Source: MFZZ01 sp964582715
Lineage (GTDB): Bacteria > Patescibacteriota > Microgenomatia > UBA1406 > GWC2-37-13
Direction of reading: 5' to 3'
Length of the DNA stretch: 64,000 nt
Assembly: GCA_964582715.1 (NCBI GenBank)
Contig: CAZOSM010000001.1
Coordinates: 248,001 to 312,000, forward strand
Under the pieces are notes generated by a model, which saw only the letters and a program-made list of their open reading frames with translations, did not search any database and was not told the DNA's origin. How positions within the stretch are numbered: position 1 is the first letter of the stretch; every line of letters begins with the position of its first letter. The position numbers were made by a program, and so were the translations under genes. Shown in pieces: positions 57,793 through 64,000 of the stretch.

Positions 57793-58945
57793 CTTTTTCT
57801 TTATGCATTTTGACTCTTTGAGTAATCAAATCGGCAGAATCGGAACCAAATACCTCAAGTATATTTTGTGAGATGACATATGCAAGCATTGCCTCAGATA
57901 CAACTCCTCCTCGAGGCACGATACAGATATCAGATCTTTCTACTGTTGCTTTAACAACTTCTTTTGTTTCTATATCTACTGTGTTCATTGGCTTGTATAA
58001 AGTGGAGATAGGTTTATGATACACTCGGGCAACAACCGGCATGCCATTGGTCATTCCACCTTCTATACCACCTGCTCTATTGGTTTTACGGAAGTAACCT
58101 TTTGACTTATCGTAGTAAATTTCATCATGCACATCTGCACCAAATGCTCCAGCGTTATCTACACCAGAGCCTATCTCAACTGCTTTCACGGATTGAATAC
58201 TCATAAGTGCCTGTGCAATTTGTCCATCTATCTTTCTATCCCAGTGCACATAACTTCCCAAACCAACCGGGACATTATTGGCCCAGACTTCTACCACTCC
58301 ACCAAGTGTGTTCATTTCTTTTCGTGTTTTTTCTATTAGTGCTTTCATCTTTTGAGAAGTTTCCTGGTCAACGCACCTTATTTCCGGGTCCTTTTCATAG
58401 GTCTTCTTAATATCATCAAAGGTATATTCTGATTCTACTTTGATAGAGCCAATCTGTAGTGAATGACTTGCAATCTCGATATCATACATGGCAAGAAATT
58501 GTTTGAAGATGGCACCAGCAGCAACACGAGCTGCAGTTTCTCGGGCAGATGCTCTCTCTAACACATTTCGTACATCATCAAATCCATATTTTTGTACACC
58601 AGTTAAATCTGCATGCCCAGGGCGAGGTTGTGTAACACGTGCTGAATCGACAACCGACTTCGGTTGAAGTTCTGTACTCATTTTATCGCCCCAGTTTTTA
58701 AAATCCTTATTTTCAATAAGGAGTGCAATAGGTGAAGCAATTGATTTTCCAAAACGAACTCCAGAAAGTATTTCTACTGTATCGGATTCTATCATCATCC
58801 GGCCACCACTCCCCGATCCTTTCATGCGTTTCTGCATTTCATCCTGAATAAACTCAGTAGAAATTGGTACACCAGCCGGCATACCTTCAATAATTACAAC
58901 GAGTCCTTTGCCATGTGATTCACCGGCTGTAAAAAAACGTAACAT
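57782..58945 (-). CDS. aroC: chorismate synthase
   Basis: 387 aa. Last step of the shikimate route: EPSP to chorismate, FMN dependent. N-terminal FTAGESHGKGLVVIIEGMPAG, then TQPRPGHADLTGVQKYGFDD and RASARETAARVAAGAI, and GGIEGGMTNGMPVVARV later. Full length. It is preceded by repeat B2 and followed by the ilv leader, whose promoter overlaps its 3' end. Confidence 0.97.
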   Translation of the reverse strand: MLRFFTAGESHGKGLVVIIEGMPAGVPISTEFIQDEMQKRMKGSGSGGRMMIESDTVEILSGVRFGKSIASPIALLIENKDFKNWGDKMSTELQPKSVVDSARVTQPRPGHADLTGVQKYGFDDVRNVLERASARETAARVAAGAIFKQFLAMYDIEIASHSLQIGSIKVESEYTFDDIKKTYEKDPEIRCVDQETSQKMKALIEKTRKEMNTLGGVVEVWANNVPVGLGSYVHWDRKIDGQIAQALMSIQSVKAVEIGSGVDNAGAFGADVHDEIYYDKSKGYFRKTNRAGGIEGGMTNGMPVVARVYHKPISTLYKPMNTVDIETKEVVKATVERSDICIVPRGGVVSEAMLAYVISQNILEVFGSDSADLITQRVKMHKEKVAK

Positions 58946-58946
58946 A

Positions 58947-58980
58947 GATAATTAAGAGTTAATAGTTAATAATTAAGAGT
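58947..58980. repeat. A+T-rich repeat upstream of aroC
   Basis: Words AATTAAGAGTTAATAG and AATAATTAAGAGTT repeat within 34 bp directly before aroC. The same words form the inverted repeat at 5056-5160. Confidence 0.5.
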
Positions 58981-59002
58981 TCAAATGCCTTTTAATCAAT
59001 AT

Positions 59003-59097
59003 AAATAAGTCGAGCGCAGATATCCTTTTTCTGCTACCTGTCCGATAATTATCGGACTCGTAGCCAAGAAACAAGGGTGTCAAGCGGAGACTTATTT
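59003..59097. repeat. family B copy 2, between aroD and aroC
   Basis: 95 bp. Outer arms AAATAAGTC/GACTTATTT and GCGCAGATATCC/GGGTGTCAAGCG, inner stem TTTCTGCTAC/GTAGCCAAGAAA. The central arm is not the CTCGAGG...CCTCG of copies 1 and 3 but a perfect 18-bp palindrome GTCCGATAATTATCGGAC, so pairing is kept while sequence differs. Confidence 0.88.
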
Positions 59098-59117
59098 CAA
59101 ATGACCATTTAATATCT

Positions 59118-59143
59118 GGATCCTTCGTTTCACTCAAGATGAC
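59118..59143. repeat. family D copy 2 overlapping the aroD stop
   Basis: GGATCCTTCGTTTCACTCAAGATGACA. The aroD stop codon (59136-59134) lies inside this repeat word, so the repeat supplies the last codons of aroD. Confidence 0.5.
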
Positions 59144-59805
59144 AATTTATTATATATCTCCTTCAGTTCTTCTAATTCTATTTGTCCTGGTGCACTTCCT
59201 CCAAATTCAGTCGCCGCATAAGTTAAATAACTCCCAAGAAGCGGACCAAGAATTCTGGTCATGTAACCTTTTTCTCCCATACCAATAACAATCCTCTCTT
59301 CATTGTGAGGTTTATTGGTAAGCAGGCGATATATCTTAGTCGATTCATACTCTTCCTTCATCATGGTAGCAATCTTCAGAACATCTGGTTTGTATGTATT
59401 CATCTCATAAATAATACTCTGCATATCCCAGTACGATGGTGTCTTTTCAAAGTTATGATACGAAACTATTATCTTCGTATTCCCGTGCTTTGGAATTTCC
59501 TCCTGTTTCATGGTAGAAAGTTCGATATCTACAAAGTCAAACTGGGCATCAATTGCCTTCTTGAGAATTGCCCTTCTTTCTTCCTCAGTTCCTTCAAAAA
59601 AACCGCCTTCCTCTTTTTTCCGGCAGGTAAAGATCGAATCGACTTTTGTATTTTCTTTTATTGTTTCGACATCGGTTTCAGAAAGATTTTTTATATAGTC
59701 TACTCGAAGTTCAACAAACTTCGATATCTTCTGGATTTTTTGCAAATTTTCCAGAAACTTTTCTAAAGTGTTTCCGATAACCGGTGTACAAATTTTTATG
59801 TTCAT
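59134..59805 (-). CDS. aroD: 3-dehydroquinate dehydratase, type I
   Basis: 223 aa from the ATG at 59805; an in-frame ATG at 59817 is an alternative. Dehydrates dehydroquinate to dehydroshikimate through a Schiff base. The catalytic His is in IVSYHNFEKTP and the Lys in DVLKIATMMK. CTPVIG at the start, ELRVDYIK and GMGEKGYMTRILGPLLGSYLTYAA are typical. Type I is a class I aldolase-like fold. It is bounded by repeats B3 (upstream) and B2/D2 (downstream). Confidence 0.94.
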   Translation of the reverse strand: MNIKICTPVIGNTLEKFLENLQKIQKISKFVELRVDYIKNLSETDVETIKENTKVDSIFTCRKKEEGGFFEGTEEERRAILKKAIDAQFDFVDIELSTMKQEEIPKHGNTKIIVSYHNFEKTPSYWDMQSIIYEMNTYKPDVLKIATMMKEEYESTKIYRLLTNKPHNEERIVIGMGEKGYMTRILGPLLGSYLTYAATEFGGSAPGQIELEELKEIYNKLSS

Positions 59806-59822
59806 ATTAATTAACATTTATA

Positions 59823-59925
59823 AAATAAGTCGAGCGCAGATGCCCTTTTTCTGCTACCTCGAGGACTTTGTGGGTATTGACCTCGCCGTAGCCAAGAAAC
59901 AAGGGTATCAAGCGAAGACTTGTTT
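59823..59925. repeat. family B copy 3, between aroE and aroD
   Basis: 103 bp. Arms AAATAAGTCGAGCGCAGATG / GGTATCAAGCGAAGACTTGTTT, inner stem TTTCTGCTAC/GTAGCCAAGAAA, central arm CTCGAGG/CCTCG. It nearly fills the gap between the aroE stop (59940) and the aroD start. Confidence 0.87.
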
Positions 59926-59939
59926 CATCTATTGTGTAT

Positions 59940-60785
59940 TTAAATTTTCATTGGCATTAAAACCTTCCTCATCACGTCAACTGGTGCTTTCTGCCCAGTA
60001 TACAACTCAAACTGAGGTATACCTTGGTAGAGCAACATGTCTGTTCCATGAATGATAGTTGCACCAACCTCTGCAGCTTCTTTTAATAACCTTGTCTCAT
60101 AGGGCACATACACTGCATCAAAGACAATGTGTTCTTTTCTCAAAAACTCTTTAGCTACTGGAGTTTTATTGAGATGTTCTCCCATCCCCAAACTCGTTGC
60201 GTTCAGGATAATATCGTATTCAGCTATTTTTGATATCTGCTCAGTTGACTTTGCAGAAACAAGTTCAAAACCTTTTTGTTTAAAAGTCTGTACCAATTCT
60301 TCTGCCTTTTCTAGTGTACGGTTGAAAATAGTAAGCTTGGCACCTTTAGATAAAACGCCAAAACCCATTGCATGAGCCGCACCTCCTGCTCCCACTAAAG
60401 CCACCTTTTTACCAGAAAGTGAAGTATGTTTTTCAAGAGGAGTCACTGTTCCAAGCCAATCAGTGTTGTACCCTTTTAACTTGCCATTGGTGTTTACAAC
60501 CGTGTTTACTGCTCCAATTTGCACTGCTGTTTCATCTATCTCATCGAGATACTTCATCACTTCAATCTTGTGAGGGATAGTACAGGTAATACCGCGTACA
60601 TTCATTACTTTTAATGCGCTAATGACAGTTTCTAGGTCTTGCGGCTTTATGGTTGATGCAGTAAAAACAAACTGGTCATCAATACCAAGTGCTTTATACG
60701 CTGCGTTATGCATACGAGGAGATAAAGAATGTTGCACCGGATCTCCAATAATGATACACAGCTTTGTTTTTCCTGAAATATTCAT
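59940..60785 (-). CDS. aroE: shikimate dehydrogenase
   Basis: 281 aa. NADPH reduction of dehydroshikimate. HSLSPRMHNAAYKALG at the N-terminus, the catalytic Lys in ITCTIPHKIEVM, Asn/Asp in NTDWLGTVTPLE, and the nucleotide loop VGAGGAAHAMGFGV followed by FNRTLEKAEEL. Full length. The start overlaps the DUF1653 gene by 4 nt. Confidence 0.96.
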   Translation of the reverse strand: MNISGKTKLCIIIGDPVQHSLSPRMHNAAYKALGIDDQFVFTASTIKPQDLETVISALKVMNVRGITCTIPHKIEVMKYLDEIDETAVQIGAVNTVVNTNGKLKGYNTDWLGTVTPLEKHTSLSGKKVALVGAGGAAHAMGFGVLSKGAKLTIFNRTLEKAEELVQTFKQKGFELVSAKSTEQISKIAEYDIILNATSLGMGEHLNKTPVAKEFLRKEHIVFDAVYVPYETRLLKEAAEVGATIIHGTDMLLYQGIPQFELYTGQKAPVDVMRKVLMPMKI

Positions 60786-61000
60786 GTTTCTTTTATAAAA
60801 GTAAAACGTGTAACTTTTTTTCCATCTACTTCTACTTCTTCCAAAAACATTGCTAAAGGACGAACCCAGTACTTTGAAATCGATTCATACATCGGTTCAT
60901 ATAGTACCAAGTCTTCGAGTGTCTCTGAATGTTTTGCAACTCCTATTACCTTATATTCTTTTCCTTTGTAATGCTTGTAAATTCCAGGTTTGATACTCAT
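60782..61000 (-). CDS. DUF1653 protein
   Basis: 72 aa. Matches the DUF1653 pattern by eye: KPGIYKHYKGKEYKVIGVAKHSETLEDLVLYEPMYE, then KYWVRPLAMFLEEVEVDGKKVTRF. It is a small SH3-like fold family of unknown role. It overlaps aroK upstream and aroE downstream (ATGA on both sides), so it is translated with shikimate enzymes, which is unusual company for the family. Confidence 0.9.
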   Translation of the reverse strand: MSIKPGIYKHYKGKEYKVIGVAKHSETLEDLVLYEPMYESISKYWVRPLAMFLEEVEVDGKKVTRFTFIKET

Positions 61001-61494
61001 GCGATGTTTTTAATTTCTGAAACAATTTCCTCAACCGACTTATTATCACAACTCACTTCGTGATCTGCATACTGTTTGTACAAAGGTAACCTGAACTCAT
61101 ATAACTGCTTTGCTTCATTTAAGTGTTTAAAAAGAGGTCTTGGTGTTATGTCTTTCTGGATTCGATGCTGGATTGTGTCAAAGGATGAATGTAGAAAAAT
61201 AACTGTACCATTATTCTCTTTTAAGTAATCGAGAATAATTTTATTCATCACAACACCTCCACCTGTTGAGATGATAACGTCTACTGCATTTCGCCATTCC
61301 TGGGCAAGCTTAATCTCCCATTCACGTAAAAGAATTTCGCCACCTTTATCAAAAACTTCTGCCATGTCTTTAGACTCTGTTCGCTTCAAAACAACAGAAT
61401 CCATCTCGATTACTTCTTTTCCAAGTTGTGTTCCCAGCTCATGTGCGATGGTACTTTTTCCCGATCCCATAAAGCCGATTAATACAATTTTCAT
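60997..61494 (-). CDS. aroK: shikimate kinase
   Basis: 165 aa. Phosphorylates shikimate. P-loop GFMGSGKST at residues 7-15, substrate-binding segments EMDSVVLKR and GGEILLREWE, the STGGGVVMN motif, and the lid region RPLFKHLNEAKQLYEFRLPLYKQYAD. It overlaps both aroA and the DUF1653 gene by 4 nt. Confidence 0.96.
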   Translation of the reverse strand: MKIVLIGFMGSGKSTIAHELGTQLGKEVIEMDSVVLKRTESKDMAEVFDKGGEILLREWEIKLAQEWRNAVDVIISTGGGVVMNKIILDYLKENNGTVIFLHSSFDTIQHRIQKDITPRPLFKHLNEAKQLYEFRLPLYKQYADHEVSCDNKSVEEIVSEIKNIA

Positions 61495-62750
61495 AGATGT
61501 AATTCCTCCAATTTTTTCCAGAACTCTGGAAAGGTTTTATTCACTACTTCCGGGTTGTTAATTTTCATACCAGGCAATACTGTCCCCGCTACAGCAAAAC
61601 TCATTGCCATACGATGATCTCCATAAGTATCTATTGTTGCCGGTTTAGGATCTCCTCCATAAATAGTTAATGTGTCATGGGTCGACTCTGTTTTTATTCC
61701 CATTTTAGCAAGCTCAGTTTCTATTGCCTTCACCCGCTCTGTTTCTTTTACCCGAAGTGACCTAATACCAGTCATCACAGTTTTTCCTTTGGCAAAAGCA
61801 GCAAGTACTGCAAGTGTTTGTGCCTGGTCCGGGCATTGTTCCATATCTACTTCAACTGGTTTTACTCCTTTACCAATAATAGTTATCTCGTTTTCTGCAC
61901 AACTGCCGTTGTTTCCCATCTGTTCTAAGATGTCCAGAAACTGTTTATCTCCTTGCACCGACTCAGCATTCATATTTTTTAAAGTAATAGTAGATTTGGT
62001 GAGCGCACCAATTGCAAAAAAGTAGCCTGCAGCAGAAAAATCTCCTTCAATACTATATTCTTTCATTGTATACGATTGGCCACCTTTGATGACATACCTT
62101 TGATACTCATGATTCTCTACCTCAACACCCCATTCTTTCATCATGGAAATAGTGATATCGATATAAGATTTAGAAATCTGATTCCCTTCTACTTCAATTG
62201 TTAAGTCTCCAATAACTGGTGCGATCATGAGAAGTGCAGAAAAAAATTGGCTGCTCACATCACCATGGAGTTTTACTGTTCCTGCTTTAAGTTGTGATGA
62301 CATGACTTTTAGTGGTGGATATCCTGCTTTATCCTGGTAATTAATTGCTGCACCAAGTTGCTTTAAACCATCAACCAAGTTACCAATGGGCCTTTTATTC
62401 AACCCTTCTTCACCATAGATGCTTTTAGTACCAGGTACAATACAAGCTAGAGCCAGAATAAATCGGATCGTCGTTCCAGAAATATTGGCACATAATTCAT
62501 ACTCTTTATCTGTAATATCAGATATATCATTCTCTACAATAAAAGCATTTGCCTCCTTCTTAATATGTATCCCAAATGAGGTAAGACAACTGATCATCGC
62601 CTCGGTGTCGTCACTTTCAAGCGGATTTAGTAGCTTCACTGGCCCTTTAGTAAGCGCCGCCATAATAAGCGCGCGGTTAGTATAACTTTTGGAACCAGGT
62701 ATCTCTATGGTTGCTGTAACCGGTTGTGTTAATGGTATTAGTTCTTTCAT
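61491..62750 (-). CDS. aroA: 3-phosphoshikimate 1-carboxyvinyltransferase (EPSP synthase)
   Basis: 419 aa. Adds the enolpyruvyl group of PEP to shikimate-3-phosphate. PGSKSYTNRALIMAAL at the N-terminus, ISGTTIRFILAL, GDVSSQFFSALLM, LRVKETERVKAIETELAKMGI and GDHRMAMSFAVAG. Full length. The phosphoshikimate segment has ISGTTIRF where many enzymes read NAGTAMRF, a less common variant. Preceded by repeat A3. Confidence 0.96.
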   Translation of the reverse strand: MKELIPLTQPVTATIEIPGSKSYTNRALIMAALTKGPVKLLNPLESDDTEAMISCLTSFGIHIKKEANAFIVENDISDITDKEYELCANISGTTIRFILALACIVPGTKSIYGEEGLNKRPIGNLVDGLKQLGAAINYQDKAGYPPLKVMSSQLKAGTVKLHGDVSSQFFSALLMIAPVIGDLTIEVEGNQISKSYIDITISMMKEWGVEVENHEYQRYVIKGGQSYTMKEYSIEGDFSAAGYFFAIGALTKSTITLKNMNAESVQGDKQFLDILEQMGNNGSCAENEITIIGKGVKPVEVDMEQCPDQAQTLAVLAAFAKGKTVMTGIRSLRVKETERVKAIETELAKMGIKTESTHDTLTIYGGDPKPATIDTYGDHRMAMSFAVAGTVLPGMKINNPEVVNKTFPEFWKKLEELHL

Positions 62751-62757
62751 AAATAAA

Positions 62758-62930
62758 TTTGATAAGTCGAAGTATGCCTTTCAACAAATAAGCTCGAAAG
62801 TCAGTTGTTGCCTGTGAACGTGACTTTGTATCAAAGGACTTTCGTGCAGTGAGCAAGCGAGATAGCCTTTGAGACTTCATCTTTGTTAGGCGAACGTTTA
62901 TGTGTGAAATGGTATACGAGACTTATTAAA
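62758..62930. repeat. family A copy 3, between aroB and aroA
   Basis: About 170 bp. Outer arms TGATAAGTC/GACTTATTA, then GTATGCC/GGTATAC, with the same core as copies 1 and 2 (ACAAATAAGCTCGAAAGTC ... AAAGGACTTTCGTGCAGTGAGCAA ... TTGTTAGGCGAACGTTTA). Same orientation as the other two. Confidence 0.88.
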
Positions 62931-62933
62931 TTC

Positions 62934-62961
62934 TAGATTCTTCGCTTTGCTCAGAATGACA
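62934..62961. repeat. family D copy 3 after aroB
   Basis: TAGATTCTTCGCTTTGCTCAGAATGACA, with the weak stem ATTCT/AGAAT, 7 bp after the aroB stop on the minus strand. Similar words are common intergenic repeats in many bacteria. Confidence 0.6.
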
Positions 62962-62967
62962 ATACAT

Positions 62968-64000
62968 TCACCCCAATATATACTCAACAGCCTCCTTCAC
63001 AAACTTTTCACTCACCTCAATGTTATAATCTGCCTTCCCCAGCTTAGTAAGCAGAGTCCATTTGACCTTTCCTCGTTCCGACTTTTTATCCGCTTCAACT
63101 AAAGCAAGAACCTTGTCTACAGACACTTCTGACTTATATCGTGTGGGTAAACCAACCCGCTCTACTGCGTTCTCCACCGCTTCCATCTCTTCATCTCTAA
63201 TCATGCCCATTGCATGCGAAATCTTAGCTTCTGCTACTAATCCAATTGCAACTGCCTCACCGTGATAAAGAGGATCATCTGTTTTATGGCTCAAAGACTC
63301 AATTGCATGTCCAATGGTGTGACCAAAATTGAGGAGCTTCCTTTGACCTTGTTCTCTTTCATCCTGATGCACAATATCAGCTTTTATCTGAATAGACTCT
63401 GCTATTACTTCAATAAGTTGTTCCTCTGGAAATTCGGTAATCTTTTTACTAGAAACTTTTTCAAAATACGTCTCACTTGCAATAAGTCCATGTTTTAAAC
63501 ATTCAGCATATCCCTGAATCAGTACTCGCTCTGGCAGTGTTTTTAGTGTTTCTATCTCGGCAAAAACACCTTCTGGCTGAGAGAAGGTACCTATATAATT
63601 TTTATACCCTTCAAAGTTCACTCCTGTTTTACCTCCAACACTAGCATCAACCATCGCTTCTAAGGTAGTTGGTAAATTGATGAAAGGAAGTCCTCTCAAG
63701 TAGGTAGACGCAGCAAACCCTCCCATATCAGATAACACTCCACCTCCTAAATTGACAATAAGAGCTTTTCTGTCTACTTTATTTTTAATCAGGAACGAAT
63801 AAATTTTCGAAACAGTTTCTAGATTTTTATGTTTTTCACCAGAAGAGATAGTGTACGAGATAATATTCTTATTATGCTTTCTGAGCTGTTTTTTTGCTTC
63901 TTCCAGGTAATGTGGTCCGACTTTTGTATCTGTCAGAATAACAATCTGGGAGTACTTGGTAATATCCAAAACCTCTCCAACCTCATCGAAAAGTTCTTTT
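62968..64000 (-). CDS. aroB: 3-dehydroquinate synthase (5' end outside window)
   Basis: NAD- and metal-dependent cyclisation of DAHP to dehydroquinate. Visible motifs: GEKHKNLETVSKIYSFL, GGGVLSDMGGFAASTYLRG, NLPTTLEAMVDASVGGKTGVN, AECLKHGLI and NFGHTIGHAIE with metal-binding His. A TTG at 63969 could start the frame, but it stays open to the window edge with family-like residues (KELFDEVGEVLDITKY), so I treat the gene as running out of the window, missing perhaps 15-20 residues. Confidence 0.95.
   Translation of the reverse strand, partial: KELFDEVGEVLDITKYSQIVILTDTKVGPHYLEEAKKQLRKHNKNIISYTISSGEKHKNLETVSKIYSFLIKNKVDRKALIVNLGGGVLSDMGGFAASTYLRGLPFINLPTTLEAMVDASVGGKTGVNFEGYKNYIGTFSQPEGVFAEIETLKTLPERVLIQGYAECLKHGLIASETYFEKVSSKKITEFPEEQLIEVIAESIQIKADIVHQDEREQGQRKLLNFGHTIGHAIESLSHKTDDPLYHGEAVAIGLVAEAKISHAMGMIRDEEMEAVENAVERVGLPTRYKSEVSVDKVLALVEADKKSERGKVKWTLLTKLGKADYNIEVSEKFVKEAVEYILG

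Noticed and set aside
62968..63969. TTG at 63969 as the aroB start
   Set aside because: The frame remains open to the window edge with family-like residues, and a TTG start would shorten the conserved N-terminus.
1..64000. CRISPR array, insertion sequence, rRNA or replication origin
   Set aside because: No regularly spaced identical repeats, transposase motifs, rRNA cores or DnaA-box clusters were seen.

Overview
The window looks like a chromosomal segment of a streamlined bacterium, most plausibly a member of the Candidate Phyla Radiation (Patescibacteria). I infer this from AT-rich sequence, very tight gene packing, several shortened family members (188-aa SufD, 611-aa AlaRS without its C-terminal domain, IMP dehydrogenase without CBS domains), stand-alone exonuclease and OB-fold proteins, and few Shine-Dalgarno sites. 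TGA is used as a stop, so the code is standard. The exact lineage cannot be settled from sequence reading alone. Unlike many such genomes, this one carries near-complete branched-chain amino acid and shikimate routes.

Layout. 1-1.9 kb: 5' part of lon. 1.9-9.7 kb (minus strand): a sufC-sufB-sufD-sufS-sufU Fe-S assembly operon, followed by ferredoxin, zinc ribbon and 2-oxoacid:ferredoxin oxidoreductase (korA, korB). 9.9-12 kb: t6A tRNA modification genes tsaD and a tsaC-tsaE fusion, divergent from ftsH. 14.2-19.4 kb: 5'-3' exonuclease, membrane protein, MazG-like protein, glmS and an ABC-2 exporter. 19.4-24.4 kb (minus): secA, two envelope proteins and the NAD(P)HX dehydratase. 24.4-31.3 kb: alaS, an OB-fold tRNA binder, a DsbA-like protein with permuted halves, a small hypothetical, a tRNA-Glu/GIY-YIG locus, greA and a lysS-HD fusion. 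31.3-43.5 kb: GNAT, a pentein-type hydrolase, a membrane protein, adenosine deaminase, guaB, guaA, a GMP-reductase-like gene, purF, a phosphoribosyltransferase, rdgB, serS and a hypothetical.

43.5-64 kb is one uninterrupted minus-strand biosynthetic block. In transcription order it reads aroB, aroA, aroK, DUF1653, aroE, aroD, aroC, [attenuator], ilvE, ilvB, ilvH, leuA, ilvA, ilvD, ridA, ilvC, hyp, leuC, hyp, leuD, hyp, leuB. In front of ilvE there is what reads as a classical transcription attenuator: a promoter, a 15-codon leader peptide with six consecutive Ile/Leu/Val codons, mutually exclusive hairpins and an intrinsic terminator.

Two genome-scale patterns stand out. First, about 17 genes have a -10 hexamer only 5-9 nt before the start codon, which predicts leaderless mRNAs. 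Second, the gaps inside the operons are filled with families of about 95-170 bp palindromic repeats (called A, B and C here) whose paired arms covary between copies. No intergenic gap exceeds 300 bp. I saw no insertion sequence, CRISPR array, rRNA or replication origin.
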